Position numbers and translations under genes: made by a program
Notes under the pieces: generated by a model
What the model saw: only the letters and a program-made list of their open reading frames with translations
Told to the model about the DNA's origin: nothing
The model's database searches: none
From: Aphrophora alni
Lineage: Eukaryota > Arthropoda > Insecta > Hemiptera > Aphrophoridae
Assembly: GCA_963513935.1 (NCBI GenBank)
Contig: OY740767.1
Location: 83,440,060 to 83,504,059 of the forward strand
Length of the DNA stretch: 64,000 bases
Direction of reading: 5' to 3'
In this document: one piece after another, positions 49,501 to 63,457 of the stretch
Numbering within the stretch: position 1 is the first letter of the stretch
How the letters are laid out: the number at the start of each line of letters is the position of its first letter

Positions 49501-51643
49501 CTTCCATTAACAATTGTAATTATTAAATTACAAATTAAAGTTATCGGTTTGTAGAATCACGTTCCTATGAATACTCGACAAAATGTGTGGGAACATGTTG
49601 TGAAGTGTACTTGATCCTTGAAAGTTCCAAGACCTTGTCAACAGAATACAAATTGGTGACTTTCCCAACTTCTCACGGCTCTCTAACGTTCACATTCACT
49701 TCGATGTATCGCCCAACAGGTAGATATCTAACTTGACACGTCCATTTTGTTGAATGGTTTTAGACATAATGATGTGATAAATATTATCCACAATTAATAT
49801 TGGAAACAAACAGAATATTGGATTAATTTGTAGGTAGTAAATCCTACGCATTAAAAAATGTTTTGTTACAGAAAACTTAACTCTGATAAATATGAATACG
49901 AATCCAAGTAGGCCTACATATTAAATCTCTAGTATTTAAAAATAGAATATTAAATTTCAATAAAAATCTATTATTGAGATGTTCTCGTTAATATTATGTC
50001 TTTTTCCTAAGGTAACCAATAACAAATTTTTCTTATCACCGAAAAAACAATACAGTCAGGGGACATATTTCAGCAAAATTTCAGCAGAGGGCTTCACGTT
50101 TTATTTTGTAAGCCACTTCATTGAAACTTCAATGAAGATGTCTTTCGGTATCTTGGCATACAGTTTCAATATTTCTTTGAAACTTATATTTCTAAATGAC
50201 AGTAATTTCTAGAACATTCATTTAAATCCTTAAACATTGGAGGAAATTCTCCGTTAGTATTTAGTTACTCATTATTTCTGTTGTTTTCTCTGATCGTTTC
50301 TGCTTAATTCCTATACCAATTCGATACAAATAAGTTAATAAACATTTTGTCAACAACGATAGTGTTGCTTCCAAAGTCAACTGTTGTTTATCTTGCACGT
50401 TGGGTTGGTTGTATTGCAAATATTATCTTAGCTTGGGAAATGTGCGTTATTATTATTATTCAACTCTTCTGTTATTAAATAGCTATTAATTAAACTTTTA
50501 TGATATCTTATGTACAGTTTTTAATTGAGTTTTGAGTCAATTTTATTGCAATATTGTACAAAATGACAGGCGAACACTTACATCAAGTAACATTCGAGAA
50601 CTCGTTTTAGATTGTGTACATTTATCTGAAAATTTAATTTTTGTTATACTACATTTTTATATCTAGTACCATTTTAATATTTTAGGTACTATTCCAAATA
50701 AAATTGTATATGGGATTGAGTTAAATGGTTAATGTCCATCAAAATCGCATAGCCCGTTTTTAAGCTATTCAACTTTTGAGGGTTAAAATAGAAACCCTTA
50801 CCACTTGAATACTCAAATAGTGTCAGGGTCGGAAAGAACAAGAGTTGGTCAAGAAAAACCTCATAAGAAATATGACTAAATGAAAACAGTTATATATCCA
50901 GTCAGGGACCTCGGGATTGTTACACCCTTATTCTTGAGCAGTAAGAGAGATGCAATCAATGTTTCCTATACGATATTTGATCAAATAATTTCTCCTTTTT
51001 ATAGAAAACACATGAACTGTTATTTTTTGGAAGATGACAACCAATACGTTGTTGGGACCCTACGTTTAAATAAAATTCTATCAAAACTGTTTAACCGCCT
51101 TTTTAGAAAATCTGTATTTTGTGATATGGCCAAAATTGGGGAGGGGTCTGTAAATAAATAATATTCAAGCAAATATACCCGAATTCAGCAAAATCAGTCC
51201 CAGTGTTATATTACAGCTAAATGCGCAGGACGACAGATCATCATAGATACAAATTTGTTTTTAGATAATGAACTTCACAACGTGCAAGTTCCATCTTACT
51301 GACCTAGTACAGTCGCAATCACTAGGGTTTAAAGTGTTGACAGTTGTAAGTGTCGTATTATTAAATAAAGGTTCGTTGGAGGAATCAAGGGCCAGATGAG
51401 TCAATTGTTTAATGAGTCGACTAGAGTTTCACCCACACTCATGAATAACAATTGAATGATTGTTAGTACTTTAATTTTATTTGAAGGGTAATTATTTTTC
51501 AAAGTCAAAAACTGAATAACCATAATGTTGAAGTAACTTTTCAGTTGTAAATTGGCGTGCACTGTATAAGAACAGGAGACAAGAATTTGATCCCCTTCCA
51601 ATTTTCTAACTTCATTAAATGCTATAACATAACTTCAAACTCG
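46578..51643. repeat. Tandem array copy 2 of 3 (5,066 bp)
   Basis: Nearly identical to copy 1. G10 run at about 46931. At the two early diagnostic sites (47218, 49786) it agrees with copy 3. In the last 1.3 kb it agrees with copy 1 at about a dozen sites where copy 3 differs. It has private changes within the 93-codon frame (one alters Phe to Ile, one is silent). Confidence 0.95.
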
Positions 51644-54600
51644 AAAAACTCATATTTAACTATATTTTCAATTATTACAACGTGTATTAAAATACTCGTT
51701 TTCTTGCATAGTAATAAAAATATATGTTTAACTAACTAGGCTTCTTTTCATCATTACCGATTTTTTACTTTTCCAGTTTTGCTGTTATGCTGTTAAAACT
51801 TAAGTTCATTTATCGATAATAATATTTTTTTATCGTACAAAATAAATCAGGTTGACAGCACATTTTTAAACTTGCAACAATGAGCTACTGTCACTTGTAG
51901 ATGTACAGATGAGCAGTTTACTCGAAAAACCTTTTCTAAATGATTTTAAACGAAATATATATAGCAAATTTGATCAAATGCTTTAGATCAATTGGAGGGG
52001 GGGGGAGAAGGGGGAAAATGCGTTAAAGTATAAAAGTTGTTATACCAAAAAGTATAGTCTATACCAAAACTAAGATTCCCAAATTCAAATTAATAATATA
52101 ATTAGAGGAGGAGTAGCTAGGAGGATTTTAAATCTCCACAATGAAGGGAAGCCATTATAAGCTGACAAGTGCAGTAGACTCAAGGCAAAGCTTGTGTACA
52201 TCACGGAATGCATTAAATATTCAAGTACTACATGATAGACAAATAGAAAAGCACTTTGCTGGACGTGGGCTTACAGTATCGTATTGTCAATCTCTGGCAT
52301 AGTGCCATCAACAATTTGCAAAAACTATCTTGCCATTCCTCACAATGATTCATAATATCATCTGCCATTTTGAAACTCAGCTACACAATCAACATGTCAA
52401 ACACGCGTCTCGATTTTATATTTTAACTGCTCTTTACTTTATAAGGAGTTAGTCGATGAAGAGGTAGGAGTAAATAATGTTAGTAAAGTCACTGGAAACG
52501 TTTATCTGTATCAGTGTGGGTGTATGGTTAATTGTGGTGACAAACTAAATAATTCCGTTATATGATCTTTAGCTAAATCTGTTACAAAAAAAAATATCAG
52601 GTATGAAGGACAGATATATTTAAAACTACAAGGACATTTAACCAAGTTGTGATGTATTACATCTATTTATAATGTTAATTTGAATAAGTATAATTATCTT
52701 ATTTTAGTCTGTTACTACAGTGCTGTTTCGCCAAACACTGCCAGCTTCCTCAGGTGTAACACTTTGAATATTGACACTGAATACAGTGTTCATTGTTTTA
52801 CACAGCGTCAATGATTTCAGTATTGATTGATATGACTAAGGAAGTCGGCAGTGCTCGGCGAAACGGTACTGTATTTTTTTTAATCCGCTATTTATTTTAA
52901 TTTTAATTCAACTTGTTTCTCTTTCCATTTAAATAATAACACTATCACTCCAAAGGTAATTTAAATTCCAAGACCAAATTCCGCCAAAAATATTCATTTA
53001 AAATGATTTTTCTATTTAATTCTAATGTTAAAAACTACTTTCCCGTAAGTTAAACTAAATTTTAAGATGAAATCCCACCAATATTTTTTGTTGAAACATG
53101 ACTTTCTTCTTGCCATAAAAAGTATAATACTGGTTTTCCATTAAGTACTCTATATCGTAAGATCAAATTTCACTAGCTATTTTAATTTATACAGATTTTT
53201 TACCTTTTTATTTAATATTAATACTTCCTTTCCATAAGGTATCCATCATTATTAATAGGCCTGATTCTACCATTGTGTCCCCATTTTATTTTTATTTGTA
53301 TTTTAATGTTAACATTGACTTTTCATCTTGATCCTTAACTTGTAGCAATTTTGTCTTTAAAAAAATGAATAATTAAATCTCCAAATTTTAGTCATGTAAA
53401 CCCCCAATTTTTATTAGCAGTAACCCCTAAAAAAATATATCTCATTGGCTTATTTTTTTAAATAACACGATTTTGTAGAATTTTTGTATATATTAATTAT
53501 GTAAACTTTCTGGGTATTTATTTTTGAGATAAATGCTAATGGCAAATAATACCCAAAGCTCATAAACATCCGGGTACAGTATTTGTAATTTTACTTAGAA
53601 ATATCATAAAATTAATTGATCCAGTAAAATTACTTTAAATTGGTAATTTCAAGTTAAATAATAATTAGAGTCACAAAATACCGAACATATTAATTGTGTA
53701 TCCCAACTGTTTTCATGACGATAGCATACATAGATAATATTGGAGGAAAATGTAAGTTCCTAAGGAATTATTCTTAATTTACCAATTCTATTGCAAAATT
53801 TGCTAATTAGACTCTTTTTTTTAAATTTTAATAATTTGGTAACTAGACTTAAATATAAAATTTTAGTAATAATAATAGTGGTAAATATCTGATATATTAA
53901 CCTAATAGATATTAAAATATTTAACTAATATTGTACCTAGTGTTATGGATTTCATTTTATAAAGAAGGATAAAATTTGATCTATTTTACTATTTTTAATT
54001 TGACAAAGTAGTAATTGTTCGGTATTTTTAAATGATTTAATTATTTTACTTATCTATAGAGCTTAAGTACTTTAAAACACATGGTATTTGTGGATTGAGT
54101 CTACGTTACATTTAAACTGCTCTGATGGTCAACAAAAATACCATACTAGACAAATATGGATTAATTTTATAAGTAAACCTTCTTTTGTTAAAACTCTCCT
54201 AACTGGGTATTTATTTATACCCGTCTCACATCACTACAAAAAAATGTTTTGCATAAATATGCAAAAATCGCAATGCTGTGATTCTACCATTGTGTTCATA
54301 TGAACAATCTGTGTAAAAACATATTCCCTGTCCATTCTAGCCTAGTTAATTACTTCTCTTTCTGCATTCTTCGTATTTAACAAGACATTTTGATTGGTTT
54401 AACATGTTCCATATTTATTACAAGAGATGAATATTTGAAATGTCGTTACCAAGACGTCATTAAATAATCGTATTATAATTCAGAATCACATATCGGGGTT
54501 TCTTAATTATTTCTACGCATATGGACTCTTCTAGAAGTCACCAAATTATTGTCAGGTTATTTGATCTTCCATTAACAATTGTAATTATTAAATTACAAAT

Positions 54601-56710
54601 TAAAGTTATCGGTTTGTAGAATCACGTTCCTATGAATACTCGACAAAATGTGTGGGAACATGTTGTGAAGTGTACTTGATCCTTGAAAGTTCCAAGACCT
54701 TGTCAACAGAATACAAATTGGTGACTTTCCCAACTTCTCACGGCTCTCTAACGTTCACATTCACTTCGATGTATCGCCCAACAGGTAGATATCTAACTTG
54801 ACACGTCCATTTTGTTGAATGGTTTTAGACATAATGATGTGATAAATATTATCCACAATTAATATTGGAAACAAACAGAATATTGGATTAATTTGTAGGT
54901 AGTAAATCCTACGCATTAAAAAATGTTTTGTTACAGAAAACTTAACTCTGATAAATATGAATACGAATCCAAGTAGGCCTACATATTAAATCTCTAGTAT
55001 TTAAAAATAGAATATTAAATTTCAATAAAAATCTATTATTGAGATGTTCTCGTTAATATTATGTCTTTTTCCTAAGGTAACCAATAACAAATTTTTCTTA
55101 TCACCGAAAAAACAATACAGTCAGGGGACATATTTCAGCAAAATTTCAGCAGAGGGCTTCACGTTTTATTTTGTAAGCCACTTCATTGAAACTTCAATGA
55201 AGATGTCTTTCGGTATCTTGGCATACAGTTTCAATATTTCTTTGAAACTTATATTTCTAAATGACAGTAATTTCTAGAACATTCATTTAAATCCTTAAAC
55301 ATTGGAGGAAATTCTCCGTTAGTATTTAGTTACTCATTATTTCTGTTGTTTTCTCTGATCGTTTCTGCTTAATTCCTATACCAATTCGATACAAATAAGT
55401 TAATAAACATTTTGTCAACAACGATAGTGTTGCTTCCAAAGTCAACTGTTGTTTGTCTTGCACGTTGGGTTGGTTGTGTTGCAAATACTTATCTTAGCTT
55501 GGGAAATGTGCGTTATTATTATTATTCAACTCTTCTGTTATTAAATAGCTATTAATTAAACTTTTATGATATCTTATGTACAGTTTTTAATTGAGTTTTG
55601 AGTCAATTTTATTGCAATATTGTACAAAATGACAGGCGAACACTTACATCAAGTAACATTCGAGAACTCTTTTTAGATTGTGTACATTTATCTGAAAATT
55701 TAATTTTTGTTATACTACATTTTTATATCTAGTACCATTTTAATATTTTAGGTACTATTCCAAATAAAATTGTATATGGGATTGAGTTAAATGGTTAATG
55801 TCCATCAAAATCGCATAGCCCGTTTTTAAGCTATTCAACTTTTGAGGGTTAAAATAGAAACCCTTACCACTTGAATACTCAAATAGTGTCAGGGTCGGAA
55901 AGAAACAAGAGTTGGTCAAGAAAAACCTCATAAGAAATATGACTAAATGAAAACAGTTGTATATCCAGTCAGGGACCTCGGGATTGTTACACCCTTATTC
56001 TTGAGCAGTAAGAGAGATGCAATCAATGTTTCCTATACGATATTTGATCAAATATTTTCTCCTTTTTATAGAAAACACATGAACTGTTATTTTTTGGAAG
56101 ATGACAACCAATACGTTGTCGGGACCCTACGTTTAAATAAAATTCTATCAAAACTGTTTAACCGCCTTTTTAGAAAATCTGTATTTTGTGATATGGCCAA
56201 AATTGGAGAGGGGTCTGTAAATAAATAATATTCAAGCAAATATACCCGAATTCAGCAAAATCAGTCCCAGTGTTAGATTACAGCTAAATGCGCAGGACGA
56301 CAGATCATCATAGATACAAATTTGTTTTTAGATAATGAACTTCACAACGTGCAAGTTCCATCTTACTGACCTAGTACAGTCGCAATCACTAGGGTTTAAA
56401 GTGTTGACAGTTGTAAGTGTCGTATTATTAAATAAAGGTTCGTTGGAGGAATCAAGGGCCAGATGAGTCAATTGTTTAATGAGTCGACTAGAGTTTCACC
56501 CACACTCATGAATAACAATTGAATGATTGTTAGTACTTTAATTTTATTTGAAGAGTAATTATTTTTCAAAGTCAAAAACTGAAAAACCTTAATGTTGAAG
56601 TAACTTTTCAGTTGTAAATTGGCGTGCACTGTATAAGAACAGGAGACAAGAATTTGATCCCCTTCCAGTTTTCAAACTTCATTAAATGCTATAACATAAC
56701 TTCAAACTCG
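51644..56710. repeat. Tandem array copy 3 of 3 (5,067 bp)
   Basis: G9 run at about 51997. In the lines compared, the first 3.8 kb is the same as copy 2 apart from the G run. From about 55455 to the end there are about a dozen differences from copies 1 and 2: for example G at 55455, single-base insertions near 55490 and 55903, G at 55959, A at 56206, G at 56275, and a cluster at 56553-56675. The array then stops at ACTCGAAATTAAAATC without a partial fourth unit. Confidence 0.95.
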
Positions 56711-59700
56711 AAATTAAAATCAAGGACGTGAGAGTATGCGGCTTCGTATGTTGGGGGGGGGGGGGAGTTCCGTCCTCTGGCTTCGATTATTATGTGATAC
56801 AAAATTGGATAAACGTTAACCCAGTTTGTGTTTTACCTTGACATATCTCAAAAACTGTTTAACAAATTCTATATAGTCTACATAAAAATTGTGAGTTTTG
56901 GGGGGAAAATTGTAATTCAGTTTGAACTATGGATGGGAAATTGTTGAGCTGGATTTCTGATCAGTTAAATGTTTCGTTTAAAAAAGTGGTCTGATATATA
57001 TATATATAAACAAAAAGTTCTAAAAGAATTAAAACTGTGTTCATACACAAAGCGTCCTTGAATAAAACAATTAATTTAAGAGACCATCACAAGATGTTCC
57101 AATTTAACCCCTCCCTCTCCCCTCCACTCAAAATTAGTTAATTCAGTCTCTAAATTGGATTAACTCATTAACACCATTTTTGAGAAATGCATTTAATTCA
57201 TGCATTACAGTATTTATCTTGTCTAACCCGAGTTGACTACAATCTAATCATTCTATAGGATAATCAAATTTGTGTTGGCGAACACAATCTATTCTTGAGA
57301 AATGTAACAAACAATCACTTTTTACAAATTAGTACCCTGCCCGAACTTATGAAGTTGGAGTTACGATAATTAATGTACCATAAATAAGTCACAGAAAGAC
57401 ATTTCATAAATGGTTTAAATGTGTTGAAAAGATGCACAAAATATTGAAGGCCGGTATTGAAAATGTTCACACTCTATACTTTTTCTCATACTGATATTGT
57501 GGATACAACTCTTACTTTTCAGTAATTTTGCTAAAAACCAATGTCGAACTCATATTTGGCAGGATATTTAGTCGAAAATTACAGGTTTTTTCTTTCTTTT
57601 TTTTTCCTTTTTTCAAATTGAAACATTGTAAGTTGTAAGAAAAGTCAAATTCAAAATTTTGAGTTCATTTTATTTGTTTACTGTATTCGGTGACCAACTC
57701 TATTGTCGAATTTGGTGTAGCTTTGAAAATACTTTATTAGAGTTTCGATATGAACTTATTAATTTTGTATTTTCATATTTAGTCCCCCAATTTGTACTTC
57801 CCACCCCATAAATAATTGTTTATCGAGTCATTCTGTTTATCCAGGATGTCAGGATTCAGTTTATCATTCGGACTAAGTGTGTTTCGAATAATTCGTACTA
57901 ACAAGCATCCGAAATGTGTTTACATAGAGGCCATAGAAATGTTCGAACCAACACAGTAGCCTACTGTATTTTATTTACTTCGAGTGTTGAGGTATTGTCA
58001 CTCGTGAACAAATTAGTACTCTAAATAAAAACTAAACAAATTTAATAAATAGCCTACTCACCCAACACCAGAACTTCTGTTTACAAATTGACTTTGAGAT
58101 AAATATATATTTTTGGAAGGTATAGGAAACTCTAAGCATATAATAAATTGTAATGTCTGTTTTGAACTTTGAGAACTCACTAATATACAATAAAGTTATG
58201 TGATCGGTCGAAAAATCATTGTCGAGTGAACTATCTTGATTTGTGGATTGGGTTTTGTTATCTCAAAATTTAGTTTATTTTGGTAAATTGGAAATATCAA
58301 AATGAACAATAGTCACAATCGTTTACATTTCAGTAGACCTACATTCCAAATTACTTACGAATTGCAATTTTATTTTATGTCCAGTTTGACACCTTGTTTT
58401 AGGTGTTTATATCTTCACATTTCAACAAAATATTAAATACTAGGATATTAATTTTTATGGCAGTGTCAATGGTTCATATATTTACATTTCAAACGATAGC
58501 TTCGTAAAATAATAAGATATTAATTTTTATAACGGTCTCCATGGTTCAGTTTCATATCTTGACCTAACTCCTAACGTGTTCTGTGACGATAGTAAGGATT
58601 TATTTATTTTTTCCCTTTTATTTTAGACTTTCGTTTCGGGTATGGATGCATAAAAAAGTTGGTGCATTGTGTTTTGTGTACCATTTATTATTTGTCTAGT
58701 TATATTAAAAAATAGGATTAAGAAAAATCCCATTGTTGTTTTATTTTGATACTTTAAAAAACATACATTTAAAACTATTTTAAATATAGGAGGAGTTTAC
58801 TACTACTGTATATGAAATTAGTTGAAATATTGCTACAAATTAAGAATTGTTTATTTTTAAGAATTGTTTTTGCTGTCAATCAAAACGTACTCTTTTAAGC
58901 CTTATTTATTACATTTCTTATTGCAACCAACTTTTAGATGGATTTTGATTATTTTTAAAATTATATTTTCTATACTGCATTTGAGTCACTTATTATAAAA
59001 ATATATGAGTGTGTGTTTTGGAGGGGGAGAGAGAATATATTTCCAGACCTGCAATACAAAGAAAATAACTTTTTACATAAAACTAAATTTTGTACAATAA
59101 CACAAACTACCGTATTAACATAATTTAACTTGATCTAGTATTGCATTATTTTATAGCCAGCACTTTTCTGAACAATTTGATACCAAAAACTTATGTTAAA
59201 TATGGAGTTTTTATATTTATAAATATTTTTTAAACATTGCACTCCATGCAAAACTTTCATATTAGAGTAGAGCTTCGATTACAATGAGAGCACTGATTGT
59301 AATATAAATGTCATAACACTGTAGGGTTATATAGTATAACTTGACACTGTATTACTGTGTGTACAGAGTAAACCTGGACATTTTAGGTGAAACAATTTAG
59401 ACATTCCTTGATAAATTTTGCAAATGTTTATGTTTACAACTTCATAACCTCGTGAGTCTTGTTTTAGTGGATTGTGATTTCTTTTAGTTCTTTTATACCT
59501 TGTTAACATTTTGTTTGAAGCTATGCCTAGACAGAAAGGTTGGTGTACTAAGAGGAAGTTTTGTAGTAACAAATTTACTAAAAGGTCAAGTAGTTTTAAA
59601 ATGTAAGTGGAGTCTTATTAAAGTTTTGTCTTATATTTATGTGCATTTTATTCAATTGTTTTCTTATTTCTTCGATTACCGAAAAGTTAATTATTTTGCA
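56711..59700. other. AT-rich stretch right of the array
   Basis: Begins with G13 at 56753-56765. No gene supported. A block near 56820-56930 (CATATCTCAAAAACTGTTTA) resembles short dispersed repeats elsewhere but is not identified. Confidence 0.5.
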
Positions 59701-61804
59701 CTTAGGTACACTTAAAACAGGAACCGTTTGAGATATCTTAATGAAATTTTTTGTGCTTGTAGGGTATACTAGATTGCAGCTCTGGAAGTAAAATAATTGT
59801 AATATTTTGAAAAATATCTTCAGAAAAAAAAATTTTCCACAAAAGAATACAGAAAAAAAAGTATGTGAGAAAAAAAAATCATAAGTACTAATGTGTTGAA
59901 AATATTTTAACTCTTTTAGTTCCAGCTATTTATAAGACATAGATAAACAACCATGCAAAATTTCATAGCTTTATGTCTAATAGTTTAGGAGAAAAGTGTA
60001 CCTAAAAAGCGCAAATTTAACATGGAAGGGATAGGGACGTTGGACTCCCCTTAAATATAAATGGGAGAAATGTGGAAAACCTAAAACTTAATAATTTATC
60101 TTTTTTTTTTTTAATGTTTGCTGCCTTGGTGGGGTAGAAAAAGATACAATATGATTGAGATACAATAGCCTACCGAAAATAATCTTATAGAATGGTGTAT
60201 AATCATAATACAAAGGATTATATTGACCGTTCGCCGATAACATATTCACACTTATATAAAATGAATTACATTTACAATCAACAACACACACTTTTACAAA
60301 CAATATTATAAATGGTAACTTTAAAAAAATATTCAAATCAATGAATATAAAGGCAACAGGAAAGTGTTCTTTTCAATTCATTTCATCATATTAATTATAA
60401 AATAAAATTCTTTTTGATTATTAAACAAATTATATAATAGCATTTATCAAAACTAGCCATTCTTTTATTGATTTTAGAAATGAAAATATGATTTAGAGGC
60501 CTACATATCTGAATTTCTTTTGATATAAAGTTGAACAATTTAACACGTCTGAAGAGTTAAAAAGTTTGAAAACTGTTAATTTTGTTTTGGGCAAAATATT
60601 AACTTTTCTTGTATATATTTTTGAGAGCATAATTACATTGTACACATGAGAAGAACTTCATATATATAATATGATCGTCGTGATATCTCAATCTTCCTCT
60701 TTTAGTTACAGAAATTGTATGTTCGAAATATTAGTAAATATGAGCTATCACTCACGAAAGACTTTTGCATTACTACGCTCCAGCTCGAAATTTTATTTGT
60801 TTGTTTTTTTATATAATAAGTCAACAAGTTTCCTGTTTGCTAGTTTCATAGTTTGCCATTTTATTTTATTTTTTTATATTTTTTTTTTTAACAAAGTCAT
60901 ATTACACAAGATATTTATGAATATATTTGTGCACATTCTACTTATAGGATATTGAGTAACATCAAATAGGCCATATTGTCTTTCCTATAAGATTACAAAG
61001 TTTGTTTCACGTCCTACATATCGGATTGGTAGGCTATCCATTATCTAATGATTCCCATAAGTTTGTTAGTGTACTTCTAGATTTTGTTGTACTGACAGGT
61101 AGGCTTAACGTTATTGTATACGAGTTTACGCAACACTACGCATAGTTGCGTGACAAGGACTCTGACTACTACGTCATAGGCTGGGAATGCTGTTGGAATG
61201 TTAATGGATTCACGCTCTTTGCACATGCGCTGTCCCTGTTTAGTCAACAATGAATATTCATATTACTGTCAACTGATACATCAAAACAACATTAAACCTT
61301 ACATGTCAATCATCATTATTCTGAACAGTATGCTTTTGTTGTAATTCCTTGTTTTCTTCTTTAGAATAAAAAAAATCGTCGGAATCCAGTCTCCTGAATA
61401 GACAAAGCCATTTCATTCCGACAATTCTTGATAAATTTAACGTACACGTATATACACTTTCCCCGTCGATCTTGGAATATTTGTTTTATATAAGAATTTA
61501 ATGGATGTTATAAATATCATTTTTTAAATTACAAAACATGAAGTTATTATGGCTGTATAAAGTAAATTACTTTCTTTGATGCAGATTAGTGCTCATAGTC
61601 AGACCTCGATTAAGTCAAAACTCTTTCTCAAAAATTGTTGCTCATTTCACAAAATAAACAGCATATTAATTCGTAGAGGTATAGTTTTTACTATCTCACA
61701 TATACGTAATATAGGGAAAGATATGCAAAGATTTAAAAAATAATAATAATGACAAGTTTTTCACGGAAATATCTCTTTTGAGGTCCATGAGCCACTAAAA
61801 TACT
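59701..61804. other. AT-rich stretch, no supported gene
   Basis: 59700-60050 has the style of the dispersed repeat at 33475 (for example GAGATATCTTAATGAAATTT). A less AT-rich patch at 61126-61250 contains TGACTACTACGTCA and TTTGCACATGCGCTG, which resemble CRE-like and NRF1-like words, but no exon is attached. Confidence 0.35.
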
Positions 61805-62100
61805 GTTGTGTGTCGTCTGTGCAACTCTCTGAAGCCCAAAATGTCGACCGATTTGATCAATTTTGATAGCTGAAGTGACCATATTTTGTCATATCTCATG
61901 ACGTTTATTTTTATTCGATAACTCAAAATCTGTTCAATTGTAGCCCCAAAGGTCGCAAAAAACATTTTGGTCGTCATCTCTCCAAAAACGCCGGATCGGG
62001 AGTTATCGGTTAAAAAATAAATTGACCATAGAGCTTGTTATACAAAGCCTAACTTCGTTCAAATTTTAAATAAAATGTGAAAAATGATAATCCAGTCCAG
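61805..62100. repeat. Diverged dispersed repeat, related to 33475-33750
   Basis: Shares an ordered set of short blocks with 33475-33750, starting TCTGTGCAACTCTCTGAAGC. The minus-strand 60-codon frame here is not a gene. Confidence 0.5.
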
Positions 62101-62724
62101 TGTAGCAAATCGCAAGTAAGAAGAAATTAGAAATATTTGGCAAAAAATAAATAAATAAAATAAACCTTGTGATCAACGTCATTAAAAATTCGATTTTAAT
62201 CCAATACGAGTTATGTGTATAACAGTTTATGACACAATCTAAGCTCTATTTCAATATATAAAAATATTTTAAAATACGTTATAAAAATGCATAAACAGTT
62301 GATTCTATAGCAACTTATTTATCCCCCCCCCCCATAAGAAATTCCCTCCCGGGATAAAGTAATAAAGAAACTCTTTAATTTTTTTTTCCATGTATAAATA
62401 AATGTTTAGGGATTTTATGGACACATTTTAATCAATAACCTATATGAATTTATTAATTTTGATTTTTTGACAATTTTGACGAAGCTGTACTCCAACGTAA
62501 ACTCCCGCCTGCCAGGAACTGATCAAAGAATTGAATATCTCTAATTCACATACATGACATTAGACTAAACTTTCCTTATGTTAAACTGTAGATCACCAAC
62601 AAAATGTATTGGACCCCATCTCACAAAAATGTCGGTTTCTTAGTTATTTGATGTCTGTGTTTTGTTTGTGCACAGTTTATTTGAATACCAGACGTCTCGG
62701 TAGGCAGCTTGAACTACACCTTAT

Positions 62725-62990
62725 ATTGCATGTAGTCTTGGGTTAGAGGGTTGGGGGCCTTTATTGTATGTTCTTTTCTTCCTTCTTATCTTCTAGATGT
62801 TGAATCTACAGTTTTTGCATGTGGTCTTGGTTTAAAGGTCTATTGTATATTATTTTCTTCCTTTTTTTTATAAGTTGTAACAAATTAGGCCATAGCTTAG
62901 AATTTAATTAGTTAATTATTTTTGTTTGTTAATTGTTAGAATTTAGTTAGTTGTTTATTTGTTAATTATTAGAGTTTAATTAGTAATTGT
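62725..62990. repeat. Short degenerate tandem repeats
   Basis: TGCATGTAGTCTTGGGTTAG...TTCTTTTCTTCCTT (62727-62786) is repeated in diverged form at 62815-62862 (period about 88). After this, TTAGAATTTAATTAGTTAAT-type units of about 47 bp run to 62990. Confidence 0.6.
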
Positions 62991-63436
62991 TATATATATA
63001 TATATATATTGAAGGTCATTGTTTATGACTTTCATTAATTGTGAACATAGCTTAACAAGGTTAGCATAGGCTAAAGTTGAATAAAGTATCTTAATAATAT
63101 TCAGAGTAGGGGGACACAGATATTATACAATAAATAATAAATCAAATTTAAAGAAAGTCAGATTAATTAAAATTATAAATAGTGGAGCCATTAAATTACA
63201 TTTCAAGCCATAAAAACAAATTCCTAAATAAGCCTAAGATTGCCAAGTAGAACACTTTCACTGTAAAAGAAATAACACTCAAACAATATCTCACCTAACA
63301 CAAAATAAATTTATTACAACACATAAATAACACAAATCATCTAAATTAATTCTTTTAATGGCATAAAATTAAAGTCAAAACGTATTTGGAAAGTGGAAAA
63401 CCAAGATTAATCAACTAATAGACGGCTGGGGAGAGT

Positions 63437-63457
63437 GGCGGCCATCTTGTGACGTCA
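63437..63457 (-). promoter_or_regulatory. Promoter-like cluster: YY1-type element and CRE
   Basis: GGCGGCCATCTTG (63437-63449) is the complement of CAAGATGGCGGCC, a YY1/Pho-type core promoter word, followed by TGACGTCA (63450-63457), a perfect CRE. The surrounding 60 bp is clearly more GC-rich than the rest. The orientation suggests transcription leftward. The only frame starting at the embedded ATG is about 12 codons (MAATLPSRLLVD), so no coding exon is supported. It could instead be part of a repeat. Confidence 0.35.

Noticed and set aside
60671..60955. 94-codon hydrophobic frame
   Set aside because: Phe/Leu/Ile-rich translation of T-rich DNA, typical of chance frames.
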